Assembly: GCF_017114945.1 (NCBI RefSeq)
Contig: NZ_JABXKQ010000183.1
Span: 1 to 64,000 of the forward strand
Reading direction: 5' to 3'
DNA: 64,000 bases
From: Nostoc sp. JL34
Lineage (GTDB): Bacteria; Cyanobacteriota; Cyanobacteriia; Cyanobacteriales; Nostocaceae
Shown: piece after piece, positions 23,301 to 30,398 of the stretch
Layout of the letters: each line of letters begins with the position of its first letter
Numbering within the stretch: position 1 is the stretch's first letter
Notes under the pieces: generated by a model
What the model was told of the DNA's origin: nothing
What the model saw: only the letters and a program-made list of their open reading frames with translations
Databases searched by the model: none
Program-made: the position numbers and the translations under genes

Positions 23301-26300
23301 CCAATTTCCAACACACAAATCTATTTGTTAGATTCCCAACTACAACCAGTGGGTGTTGGTGTACCGGGAGAACTATATATTGGGGGAGATGGTCTAGCTA
23401 GGGAATATCTTAACCGCACCGAGTTAACACAAGAAAAATTCATCCCTAACCCCTTCGGTGGAAGCAGGGGAGCAGGGGAGCAGGGGAGCAGGGGAGCAGA
23501 GGAGCAGTCTTTCCCCTCTGCCCCCCATCCCCTCTGCCCCTCTGCCTCTTCTGAGCGCCTCTACAAAACCGGGGATAAAGCACGTTATTTAAGTAATGGC
23601 AATATTGAATACTTAGGACGCATCGACAACCAAGTAAAAATACGTGGTTTACGGATTGAGTTGGGCGAAATTGAAGCAGTCCTGAGCCAATATAGCGATG
23701 TGCAGGTATCTTATGTTATTGTCCGCGAAGATACCCCTGGAGATAAACGTTTAGTCGCCTACATCGTAACGCATCAGCACTCTCAACCTACGATGGGCGA
23801 AATACGTCAATTCCTCAAAACAAAGCTTCCAGATTACATGATACCAAGTGCAATAGTTATCTTGGAATCCTTCCCCTTGACTCCCAATGGCAAAGTAGAC
23901 CGCCTCGCCCTGCCAAAACCAGACTTAGACACCACACTCCTAGAAAAATATATCGCCCCGCGTACACCCATTGAGGAAATGCTGACACTCCTATGGGCGC
24001 AAGTTCTGAAAGTAGAGCAAGTGGGTATTTATGATAATTTCTTTGAACTTGGTGGACACTCACTGCTAGCAACGCAACTGGTTTCACGCATCCGCACCAG
24101 CTTGAAAGTAGAACTACCATTACGTGAGTTGTTTGCTAGAGCGACAGTAGCCGAATTAGCACAATCAGTTGAGCAGTTACAGCAACAAGATATAGAACTG
24201 TCAGCACCACCCATCCTAAGACGAGCAGAGAATGCAGAACTACGTCTGTCATTTGCTCAACAGCGTTTGTGGTTTTTAGACCAGTTGGAGCCGAACAGTG
24301 CCATATACAACATACCTACAGCTTTGCGTCTATTAGGAAATCTCAATCAAGCAGCCTTAGAACAAAGCTTAATTGAAATTATTCATCGCCACGAAGCATT
24401 ACGCACTAACTTCATCGCAGTTGATGGACAAGCTACTCAAATCATTCAAACAGCAACGAATTGCTCAGTCGCAGTTGTTGATTTGCAGCATTTACCGTGG
24501 AAAGAACAAGAAATCGCTGCACAGCAATTAGTTCAACAACAAGCAATTCAGCCTTTTGACTTAGCAAATGAAGCATTAATCAGAACGACATTAATGATAC
24601 TGTCTGATACAGAACAGTGGTTATTAGTGTGTATGCACCACGTAGTCTCTGATGGCTGGTCAATAGGTGTGTTTGTCCAGGAGTTACAAGCACTATACAA
24701 TGCTTATTCTGAAGGTCAACCGTCACCTTTAACACCACTGCCGATTCAGTATGCAGATTTTGCCTTATGGCAAAGACAATGGTTGCAAGGAGAAGTACTC
24801 AACAGCCAATTGAGTTACTGGGAACAACAATTGGCAAATGCACCCACGTTCTTGCCATTACCCACAGACAGAACCAGACCTGCTGTGCAGACTTTCAATG
24901 GCGCATATCTTGAGTTTGCCCTGTCTGTTGAGCTAACTCAAAAGTTGGTAAAACTGAGTCAACAGCAAGGGGTAACTTTGTTTATGACCTTGTTGGCGGC
25001 ATATAATACCCTGCTTTATCGCTACACAGGACAAACAGATATTTTGGTGGGGACACCAATTGCTAACCGCGATCGCACCGAGATAGAAGGGTTAATTGGC
25101 TTTTTTGTCAACACCTTAGTCATGCGAACTGATTTATCTCTTAATCCTAGTTTTAACGAATTACTCCCACGTATCCGGGAAGTGGCATTATCCGCCTACG
25201 CTCATCAAGATTTGCCCTTTGAAATGCTCGTGGAAGCATTGCAGCCAGAAAGAGACATGAGTCATACACCACTATTTCAGGTGATGTTTGCTCTCCAGAA
25301 CGCTCCGATGTCCGAAATAGAGTTGACTGGGTTAACTGTCAGTTCCTTGCCAATAGAAAGTTCCACGGCAAAGTTTGATTTAACTTTATCAATGGAAAAC
25401 ACTAGTACTGGACTAGTGGGAGGGTGGGAGTACAACACTGACTTGTTTGATAGCAGCACTATCGAACGGATGACGGGTCATTTTGCGTGTCTGCTAGAAG
25501 GTATTGTTGCTAATCCCAGCGATCGCATTTCTCAATTGCCAATGTTAACAGCATCTGAGCAACAGCAATTATTAGTTGAGTGGAATGATACTCAGGTAGA
25601 CTATCCCCAAAATAAATGTATTCATCAGTTGTTTGAAGAACAGGTGGAACGTACACCCAATGCTGTGGCGGTGGTATTTGAGAATCAACAATTGACCTAC
25701 CACAAGTTGAATTGTCGTGCTAACCAGTTGGCGCATTACTTGCGCTCATTGGGTGTCAAACCAGATGCGCTGGTGGGTATTTGTGCAGAACGTTCTTTAG
25801 ATATAGTGGTAGGACTGTTGGGGATTTTCAAGGCTGGTGGAGCTTATGTAGCACTTGATCCAGACTATCCTCAAGAGCGCTTGCGCTTCATGTTAGAAGA
25901 TGCTCAAGTTTCGGTACTGCTGACTCAACAACGACTTATTCACAGACTTCCTGAGCATCAAGCAAAACTTGTCTGCTTAGATAAAGCCTGGGAAGAAATT
26001 GCCCAAAACAATCAAGATAACCTCAGCAGTGGAGTCAAAGCTTCTCATCTAGCTTATGTGATTTACACTTCAGGATCTACAGGTAGACCTAAAGGTGTCA
26101 TGGTTGAGCATAGGGGACTATGCAACTTAACTCACGCTCACATTCAAACTTTTGGCTTGCATTCTGATAGTCGCGTTCTCCAGTTTGCCTCCTTCAGTTT
26201 TGATGCTTCTATCTGGGAAGTTGTATTGGCTCTGGGGTCAGGTGCAACGCTGTACCTGGGAACAAAAGACTCTCTATTGCCAGGGAAGCCATTAATTGAG

Positions 26301-28634
26301 CAATTACGCAATAATTGCATTACCAGTATCACGCTACCACCATCGGCTTTAGCAGTTATGCCTATGGAGGAACTTCCGGCACTGCAAACAATAATTGTAG
26401 GTGGAGAAGCTTGTTCTGCTGAACTAATCAGACAATGGTCTGCTGGCAGAAACTTCTTTAACGCTTACGGGCCAACGGAAGCTACTGTCTGTGCCACGAT
26501 CGCAAAATGCACTGAAGATGACGAGAAAATATCTATTGGTAAGGCGATCGCCAATACACAAGTTTACATTTTAGACGAAAATTCGCAACTAGTGCCTGTG
26601 GGTGTGCCAGGAGAATTGCACATCGGTGGTGCAGGATTAGCACGCGGTTATCTCAACCGACCAGAATTAACACAAGAAAAATTCATCCCTAACCCCTTTG
26701 CTGGAAGCAGGGGAGCAGGGGAGCAGGGGAGCAAGGGAGCAGAAATTCTTCCCAATTCCCAGTCCCCAGTCCCCAGTCCCCGACTTTACAAAACTAGTGA
26801 CTTAGCCCGTTATTTACCAGATGGAAACATAGAATACCTGGGACGCATTGACAATCAAATAAAAATCCGAGGTTTCCGAATTGAGATAGGGGAAATTGAG
26901 GCAATACTGAGTCAGCATCTAGGAGTTAGGGAAAATGTGGTAGTGGCGAGAGAAGATATCCCAGGAGAGAAACGCTTAGTAGTTTATTTTGTGCCGCAGT
27001 TGGAGCAAACACCAACTACCGATGACTTACGCATTTTCTTGAAAGAAAAATTACCACAGTACATGGTGCCTTCTGCTTTTGTCAGGTTAGAGTTTTTACC
27101 TTTAACCCCCAATGGCAAGGTAGACCGCAAAGCCTTACCTATTCCTGATTCCCATAATACCCAGTTGGCAGTGAGCTTTGTGGCACCACGCACCCCTGTA
27201 GAGAAGGTCTTGGCAGATATTTGGGCTAATGTACTGCATTTGGAGCAGGTGGGTGTTTTAGATAATTTCTTTGAGTTAGGAGGTCATTCACTCTCCACAA
27301 TTCGAGTGATGTCTCAGGTAAATGAGACTTTCCAGATTAACTTACCGTTGCGCCACTTATTTGCTGCCCCAACTATCGCTGAACTAGCTCAAACCATTGA
27401 ATCCAATTGTCGAACTGATTCTACTGTCAGTACCGATGCAATTACTCCCTTAAACTTACAGGCTGAAGTCGTCCTTGATGAGACAATCAAGCCTCTTAAC
27501 CTAGTTTATCAACCTGTAAGTGAACCAAAGGCTATTCTGCTCACGGGTGCAACAGGCTTTGTTGGTGCTTTCTTGCTGGCGGAATTATTACAACAAACTC
27601 AAGCAGATATTTATTGTTTGGTGCGTGCTGCTAACTTGAACGCAGGTAAACAACGCCTCCAAGAAACCCTGAAAGCTTATTTACTTTGGGAAGAATCTTT
27701 TAACTTGCGGATTATTCCAGTATTAGGAGATTTATTTCAACCGCTTCTGGGTCTTGGTGATGAGCAGTTTCACTTCATGGCGAGGAAAATTGACTTAATT
27801 TACCATAATGGCGCTTTGGTAAATCATGTTTATCCATACGCTTTGTTGAAAGCAGCAAATGTTCGTGGAACAGAGGAAGTCTTGAGATTAGCTAGTCAAA
27901 TCAAAATCAAACCTGTGCATTTCATTTCTACTGTTAGCGTTTTCGCCTCAGATGAGTATTTCAAATTAGACGTTGTTCAAGAAAATGATCCTCTCCAACA
28001 CAGTCAAGGACTTCCTGGTGGCTATGCCCAAAGTAAATGGGTGGCAGAAAAGATTGTCATGATGGCACGCGATCGCGGTTTGCCTTGCAGTATCTACAGG
28101 CTTGGTAGAATAACATGGCACAGTCAAACCGGCGCTTGGAATTCAAATGATATGTTTTACAGATTCATCAAAAGCTGCATTCAAATAAAAAGTGCGCCAG
28201 AGATGAACAGCACGGTAGAAATTACACCTGTAGACTATCTCACCAAAGCTTTAATCCACCTGTCGCAGCAGCCAGAATCTTTGGGCAAAGCCTTTCATCT
28301 AATTAATTCCGATTCTGCTCCTTGGAGTCAATTTATTAACTGCATCCGCTCTTTGGGCTACCCTCTGCAACAGCTTCCCTATGAGGATTGGCAAGCTGAA
28401 CTACATCGCAATACCCAAATTTCTAGTGATAACGCTTTGTATTCAGCTATATCGCTGGCTGAAGAACCTACATCTTCAGAGTCCAATGCAACATCTCGCT
28501 TAAAATTTGATTGCCAAAATACCCTCAATGGACTTGCAGATACCGCCATTCGCTGGCCGGAAGTAGATGATAAATTACTCCAAGCTTTCTTTACCAACTT
28601 TAGCAATTCGACTTTGGACAAAAAAAGTAATTGA
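14376..28634 (+). CDS. ncpB: Nonribosomal peptide synthetase, modules 4-7 with terminal reductase, NcpB-like
   Basis: A 4752-aa NRPS translationally coupled to the previous gene. Order: COM-acceptor-like N-terminus and C4 (SPMQEGMLF; HHLLLDG at 150), A4 (from 461), PCP (S1048), C5 (H1240), A5 (from 1556), PCP (S2133), C6 (H2325), A6 (from 2641), PCP (S3229), C7 (H3421), A7 (from 3737), PCP (S4305), and an NAD(P)H thioester reductase (GATGFVG at 4391; YAQSK, Y4550/K4554). C4 has the D-acceptor look expected after an epimerase. Codes by eye: A4 DVQLIAHVIK (Pro), A5 DVWHISLIDK (Ser), A6 DAFFLGVTFK (Ile/Val), A7 DAWTIGAVCK (Phe/Leu). The product should leave as a peptide aldehyde, which in nostocyclopeptides closes on the Tyr amine as an imine. 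A7 reads YKTSDL where YKTGDL is expected. The order Pro-Ser-Ile/Val differs from nostocyclopeptide A (Ile-Ser-MePro). No gene for methylproline synthesis lies in this window. Confidence 0.93.
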   Translation: MKLELSKTNRQNIEDIYPLSPMQEGMLFESLYAPDSGVYFEQITCILTGNLDVKTFEQAWQQVVARHPVFRTAFLWESLSQPVQVVYRQVNVTVETYDWRELSAQEQQQQLETFLDSERQQGFQVSQAPLMRLHLIQLDGDTYQFVWCHHHLLLDGWSSPLVFQDLLEFYQAISQGKSLSNIATVSYRNYIAWLQQQNRDLAKEFWRQKLQGFTTPTPLTVDKPLSMREKHSSYGEQQIDLTVPATAAVMSFVRQHQLTMSNLVQATWGLLLSRYSQETDVVFGATVSGRPPELVGVESIVGLFINTLPVRVQISEQTELLGLLKDLQAQQIESEQFSYSSLVEIQGLSDVPRGTSLFESIVVFENYPIDTAVLQGNSDFSLSNFRWIEQTNYPLAVLVSPGEQLSLRVMYDTSRFEDGTISRMLGHFRTMLEAIATNPQQRISRLPILTESEQQLLVDWNDTQINYPQDKCIHKLFEAQVERTPDAVAVVFENQQLTYHELNCRANQLAHYLQSLGVKPDVLVGICVERSLEMLVGILGILKAGGAYVPLDPEYPQDRLRFMLEDAAVSVLLTQQKLVEKLPEHQARVVYLDTDWQLLNQLSQENLISGVQENNLGYVIYTSGSTGQPKGVAMNQLALCNLLLWQLQNSPISSSGVKTLQFAPVSFDVSFQEMFSTWCSGGTLLLIGEQLRQEPLALLGLLQEQAVERLFVPFVALQQLAEVAVSSELVTSNLKEIITAGEQLQITPAISKWLTQLSDCTLHNHYGPSESHVILTFTLTNSVENWPPLPPIGRPIANTQIYILDKYLQPVPVGVAGELHIGGVSLARGYLNRSELTQEKFIPNPFDGSRGAGEQGSRGAEEQSFPSAPHPLCPSASSERLYKTGDLARYLPDGNIEYLGRIDNQVKIRGFRIELGEIEAVLSQYEDVQVCCVIAREDTPGDKRLVSYIVPQPEQTPTISVLRQFLKSRLPEYMVPSVFVILESLPLTPNGKVNRRALPAPEPSSELLEKYVAPRTPIEEILALIWQQVLKVELVGRHDNFFELGGHSLLATQLISRVRSSLKVELPLRSLFAAPIIAQLAPSIQQLQQQNLELAAPPILPRTGNAELPLSYAQQRLWFLDQLEPNSASYNILFGLCLAGTLNVAALEQSLIEIIHRQEALRTNFITVDGQAAQIIQTETNWTVTVVDLQHLPLTEQKTAAQKLVQEQAIQPFDLESQALIRATLVMLSPTEQWLLVCMHHVVSDGWSISVFVQELQALYNAYSQGQLSPLLPLPIQYADFAIWQRQWLVGEVLNSQLSYWKQQLANAPTFLPLPTDRPRPAVQTFNGAYLEFTLPGELTQRLVQLSQQQGCTLFMTLLAAYNTLLYRYTGQEDILVGSPIANRDRSEIEGLIGFFVNTLVMRTEISGDRSFNELLPRIREMALSAYAHQDLPFEMLVEALQPERDLSHTPLFQVMFVLNNAPTSEVELTGLSVSSLSIESAIAKFDLTLGIENISTGLVGWWEYNTDLFDSSTIERMTGHFVTLLESIVANPQERISQLPMLTASEQQQLLVEWNDTSVDYPQDKCIHQLFEEQVERTPDAVAVVFKNQQLTYHELNCRANQLAHYLQSLGVSADVLVGICAERSLEMVVGLLGILKAGGAYLPLDPEYPQDRLGFMLEDAQVSVLLSQQQLVEKLPEHQARVVCLDTDWEIIPQSNQQNPIAGVQASNLAYVIYTSGSTGKPKGAINTHLGICNRLLWMQQAYQLTEIDCVLQKTPFSFDVSVWEFFWPLLTGARLVVAKPGGHKDSGYLVNLILEQQVTTLHFVPSMLQIFLEEQGLKDCSSLKQVICSGEALPLELQERFFACLGCQLHNLYGPTEAAIDVTFWECQRESNLKTVPIGRPISNTQIYILDQNLQPVPVGVPGELHIGGAGLARGYLNRPELTQEKFIPNPFSGSRGAEEQRSRGVRERRRKIAKSPVASPRLYKTGDLARYLPDGNIEYLGRIDNQVKIRGFRIELGEIEAALSQHQDVQTSVVIVREDIPGDKRLVAYIVPQPQVTPTISQLRSFLKEELPEYIVPSAFVTLDSLPLTPNGKLDRRALPAPEPSSELSDKYVTPRTPLEEILAQIWVQVLKVELVGRHDNFFELGGHSLLATQLISRMRSSLKVELPLRSLFAAPTIAELAPLIQQLQQQDLELAAPPILPRANNAELCLSFAQQRLWFLDQFESNSSFYNIPIGLRLVGTVNVVALVQSLEAIIHRHEALRTNFVTVDGQATQIIQTATNWSVAVVDLQHLSISEQEITAQKLVQQQALLPFDLANEALFRATLIMLSDTEQWLLVCMHHIVSDGWSIGVFVQELQALYNAYAQGQASPLTPLPIQYADFALWQRQWLVGEVLKSQLSYWEQQLANAPTFLPLPTDRTRPAVQTFNGAYLEFALSVELTQKLVKLSQQQGVTLFMTLLAAYNTLLYRYTGQTDILVGTPIANRDRTEIEGLIGFFVNTLVMRTNLAENPTFNELLPRIREMALSAYAHQDLPFEMLVEALQPERDLCHTPLFQVMFVLQNAPMSEIELTGLTVSSLPIESSTAKFDLTLIMENTATGLVGWWEYNTDLFDCSTIERMTGHFVTLLEGIVSNPSEQISQLPLLTQIDQQQLLVDWNDTQSNYPQESIPQLFEKQEELTPDAVAVVYENQHLTYRELNSRANQLAHYLRSLGVKADVLVGICVERSLEMVVGLLGILKAGGAYLPLNPEYPQERLTFMLEDTQLSVILTQEKLVNKLGDYLRRGLAERKASVICLDSNWDIINQQTKQNPTTSVKANNLAYVMYTSGSTGQPKGVSIIHRSVVRLVKETNYVSISAGDVIAQASNHAFDAATFEIWGALLNGARLVGVSKDLALSPQEFAAFMRSQRISVLFLTTALFNQIAQEVPSAFNSLRHLLFGGEAVNPKWVKEVLKNGAPQRLLHVYGPTENTTFTSWYLVQDVPEGATTIPIGQPISNTQIYLLDSQLQPVGVGVPGELYIGGDGLAREYLNRTELTQEKFIPNPFGGSRGAGEQGSRGAEEQSFPSAPHPLCPSASSERLYKTGDKARYLSNGNIEYLGRIDNQVKIRGLRIELGEIEAVLSQYSDVQVSYVIVREDTPGDKRLVAYIVTHQHSQPTMGEIRQFLKTKLPDYMIPSAIVILESFPLTPNGKVDRLALPKPDLDTTLLEKYIAPRTPIEEMLTLLWAQVLKVEQVGIYDNFFELGGHSLLATQLVSRIRTSLKVELPLRELFARATVAELAQSVEQLQQQDIELSAPPILRRAENAELRLSFAQQRLWFLDQLEPNSAIYNIPTALRLLGNLNQAALEQSLIEIIHRHEALRTNFIAVDGQATQIIQTATNCSVAVVDLQHLPWKEQEIAAQQLVQQQAIQPFDLANEALIRTTLMILSDTEQWLLVCMHHVVSDGWSIGVFVQELQALYNAYSEGQPSPLTPLPIQYADFALWQRQWLQGEVLNSQLSYWEQQLANAPTFLPLPTDRTRPAVQTFNGAYLEFALSVELTQKLVKLSQQQGVTLFMTLLAAYNTLLYRYTGQTDILVGTPIANRDRTEIEGLIGFFVNTLVMRTDLSLNPSFNELLPRIREVALSAYAHQDLPFEMLVEALQPERDMSHTPLFQVMFALQNAPMSEIELTGLTVSSLPIESSTAKFDLTLSMENTSTGLVGGWEYNTDLFDSSTIERMTGHFACLLEGIVANPSDRISQLPMLTASEQQQLLVEWNDTQVDYPQNKCIHQLFEEQVERTPNAVAVVFENQQLTYHKLNCRANQLAHYLRSLGVKPDALVGICAERSLDIVVGLLGIFKAGGAYVALDPDYPQERLRFMLEDAQVSVLLTQQRLIHRLPEHQAKLVCLDKAWEEIAQNNQDNLSSGVKASHLAYVIYTSGSTGRPKGVMVEHRGLCNLTHAHIQTFGLHSDSRVLQFASFSFDASIWEVVLALGSGATLYLGTKDSLLPGKPLIEQLRNNCITSITLPPSALAVMPMEELPALQTIIVGGEACSAELIRQWSAGRNFFNAYGPTEATVCATIAKCTEDDEKISIGKAIANTQVYILDENSQLVPVGVPGELHIGGAGLARGYLNRPELTQEKFIPNPFAGSRGAGEQGSKGAEILPNSQSPVPSPRLYKTSDLARYLPDGNIEYLGRIDNQIKIRGFRIEIGEIEAILSQHLGVRENVVVAREDIPGEKRLVVYFVPQLEQTPTTDDLRIFLKEKLPQYMVPSAFVRLEFLPLTPNGKVDRKALPIPDSHNTQLAVSFVAPRTPVEKVLADIWANVLHLEQVGVLDNFFELGGHSLSTIRVMSQVNETFQINLPLRHLFAAPTIAELAQTIESNCRTDSTVSTDAITPLNLQAEVVLDETIKPLNLVYQPVSEPKAILLTGATGFVGAFLLAELLQQTQADIYCLVRAANLNAGKQRLQETLKAYLLWEESFNLRIIPVLGDLFQPLLGLGDEQFHFMARKIDLIYHNGALVNHVYPYALLKAANVRGTEEVLRLASQIKIKPVHFISTVSVFASDEYFKLDVVQENDPLQHSQGLPGGYAQSKWVAEKIVMMARDRGLPCSIYRLGRITWHSQTGAWNSNDMFYRFIKSCIQIKSAPEMNSTVEITPVDYLTKALIHLSQQPESLGKAFHLINSDSAPWSQFINCIRSLGYPLQQLPYEDWQAELHRNTQISSDNALYSAISLAEEPTSSESNATSRLKFDCQNTLNGLADTAIRWPEVDDKLLQAFFTNFSNSTLDKKSN
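16919..17007 (+). repeat. G-rich/C-rich repeat insertion in A4 (same as A6)
   Basis: Four GCAGGGGA units and one GCAGAGGA, then a C-rich half, translated as SRGAGEQGSRGAEEQ followed by SAPHPLCPSASS. It lies inside a 149-bp block (16878-17026) that matches 23421-23569 in A6 with one mismatch. Confidence 0.85.
20184..20240 (+). repeat. G-rich repeat insertion in A5
   Basis: GCAGGGGA and GCAGAGGA units at the shared A-domain site, translated as GSRGAEEQRSRGVRERRRK and making an unusually basic linker. A degenerate C-rich tail follows. Confidence 0.72.
22662..22695 (+). repeat. Repeat-like insertion in A6
   Basis: The segment with CTCCGGCGCGGCTTGGCCGAACGC encodes LRRGLAERK between the LTQEKL and VICLD positions. 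The other six A domains have only a few residues there. Its GC content is well above its surroundings, so it looks like an in-frame insertion of an interspersed repeat. Confidence 0.5.
23461..23550 (+). repeat. G-rich/C-rich repeat insertion in A6 (same as A4)
   Basis: The same unit order as at 16919-17007 (four GCAGGGGA, one GCAGAGGA, then the C-rich half) in a module with different substrate specificity. This points to recent gene conversion or module shuffling. Confidence 0.85.
26705..26781 (+). repeat. G-rich/C-rich repeat insertion in A7
   Basis: GGGGAGCA units followed by CCCCAGT units, translated as GSRGAGEQGSKGAE and then SPVPSP, immediately before the altered YKTSDL core motif. It resembles the A2 insertion. 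Confidence 0.75.
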
Positions 28635-28704
28635 GGTTTTTTGCATAAATGTGGCTTTGAACATAAGCCTGGTAGAGTCGATAGCGGTATTGGGGTAAGG
28701 TTTG

Positions 28705-28818
28705 ATATCATGTCCGCCTAATTAGTTATAATTCCCTCATCTGTGCAAAAACCAAGAAACCCTCTTTCCCCCTGCTCCCCTACCGTCTTAATGATAAGTC
28801 TTGAACCGGACACGATAT
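28705..28818. repeat. MITE-like interspersed repeat, copy 1
   Basis: A 114-bp element bounded by ATATCATGTCCG and CGGACACGATAT, a 12-bp inverted repeat with one mismatch. The core reads TGTGCAAAAACCAAGAAACC, a C-rich run, then TGATAAGTCTTGA. It lies between the convergent NRPS2 and DUF58 genes. Copies 2 and 3 are at 45646-45773 and 62331-62450. There is no ORF inside. Confidence 0.8.
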
Positions 28819-28913
28819 GAGCGTCACTGCTCTCCCCTTCCTTAAGAACCGTGCATCTCCCTTTAAAATGATTATCATTATTATTAATGGAATAGGTTAT
28901 TTTCTGGAAGTCC

Positions 28914-30239
28914 CTAAAGTTGATTTCGCGCTTTGAGTTGCAGATATCGCTCAACTAACTGATCGGCAATTTGATTTGCTGGTGAATCTAGTACCAATAC
29001 GCCTTTTTGTTTCAGTTGGGCAAATGCCACTTGTCGTTGCATTAATAAATCTAGTGCCACTGCACGTCCATAAGCACCTGTAACATCATCTGTAAAGGTG
29101 TTTGCGAGACGATCAACTTGCGGATCTCGCAAAGTTACGCAAAATGGGAGATAGCGGGGTGCTAGTTTGGAGAGTGCGGCTAGGAGTTCTGTAGAGGCAG
29201 TGACATCAACTAAATCGGTAATCACTACTACAAGCGCCCTGCGAGTTTGTCGCTGCAAAACATTCGTCACCGCCCCCAAATAATCAGATTCAAATAACAC
29301 TGGTTGAATGGGAGTTAGGCGATCAATTAGCTGATTCAAATGATGTTGACCGCGTTCTGGGGGAATCCACGTATGCATCTGGCGGTCAAATATACCAACA
29401 CCAACGCGATCGCCTCGATGTAAACCTGCCAAAGCTAAGGATAAAGTTGCATTCAAACCCCAGTCAAATCGCTGCAAACTCTGTACTTTTGCCGTCATCA
29501 ACCGTCCGCGATCGAGTAATATCAGTAATGTTTGTTCCTGTTCTGGTTCCAGAACTCTCACCAGTGGCGTTGCATTACCATAAGCGCCAACCCGACGGGC
29601 GGTAGCTTTCCAATCAATAAATCGCAAATCGTCACCAGTGCGATAGTTTCGCAGTTCGGCAAACTCTGTACCAATACCAGTTTTGCGAGATTGGCGGATC
29701 GATCCCGATGATTGCACTGTCAGACGAATTGTGAGCGATCGCAATCCCACTAAATCAGGATAAACTTTTACTGGCAGACTTTGAGAAATTTGCCAATCAT
29801 CCCAAGCTAATCCCCAAAGCCCCAACTGTCGGACTTGAATATTTCCCCAGGGAAACTCTCCCCGCTGTGTTGGGTGGACGGTATACTTCAATTCTTCGGT
29901 GCTGTTACTAGGAACAATGGCGCTCAGTGCAGGTGCAGACACGCCAAACCCTGTTGGGTAATAGTCGCGGATTTCAATTTGGGCGTTGATATTTTGCGAT
30001 GTTACTTTTAGTACCACAGGATTATCCCGCCCAATGGATAATCTTGACGGTAATTCGCGGGTAATTTGCACACGAGAACGCCGCACCTGTAAACCATCTA
30101 CAACCATCAGTCCGAGAACGATGGCATCAAATAGCACAGTGATGGCGATGGTTGCTCTAATAGTAAGAAATAAGGATAGGATCGGGGCGATCGCTATACC
30201 TAAAACCAACAATAAATAAACTCGTCTGGAAGGAACCAT
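28914..30239 (-). CDS. DUF58 domain protein (vWA-like, MoxR-associated)
   Basis: A 441-aa protein with two hydrophobic N-terminal segments (about residues 5-50), a beta-rich middle region, and the DUF58 hallmark GDDLRFIDWKATAR near residue 200. A von Willebrand A-like region follows, with LLILLDRGR near residue 245 where a metal-binding DxSxS-type loop would be and with the serines missing. DUF58 proteins usually sit beside a MoxR AAA ATPase and are thought to act with it in assembling or activating other proteins. Here the nearest MoxR gene is 15.6 kb away on the same strand (45893-46843). The biochemical role of the family is unsettled. Confidence 0.85.
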   Translation of the reverse strand: MVPSRRVYLLLVLGIAIAPILSLFLTIRATIAITVLFDAIVLGLMVVDGLQVRRSRVQITRELPSRLSIGRDNPVVLKVTSQNINAQIEIRDYYPTGFGVSAPALSAIVPSNSTEELKYTVHPTQRGEFPWGNIQVRQLGLWGLAWDDWQISQSLPVKVYPDLVGLRSLTIRLTVQSSGSIRQSRKTGIGTEFAELRNYRTGDDLRFIDWKATARRVGAYGNATPLVRVLEPEQEQTLLILLDRGRLMTAKVQSLQRFDWGLNATLSLALAGLHRGDRVGVGIFDRQMHTWIPPERGQHHLNQLIDRLTPIQPVLFESDYLGAVTNVLQRQTRRALVVVITDLVDVTASTELLAALSKLAPRYLPFCVTLRDPQVDRLANTFTDDVTGAYGRAVALDLLMQRQVAFAQLKQKGVLVLDSPANQIADQLVERYLQLKARNQL

Positions 30240-30398
30240 TTTTTAGAGCGAGAAGTTAAGAGTTAGGTATAAGGTGAATTCAATGTAACCGAAATAAGAA
30301 GACTTGCTAACTTCTTATATTTTTTTATTGTAGAAAAATAACCAACTACTGTACTATTTTTTTGGGTGAAATAGCAAGTTATATTTTGGACGGGTGTA

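Noticed and set aside
14376..28634. 4-Methylproline at the Pro module
   Set aside because: No gene for the methylproline pathway (zinc alcohol dehydrogenase and P5C-reductase-like pair) is seen in the window, and the A4 code is closer to plain Pro. Genes elsewhere in the genome cannot be excluded.
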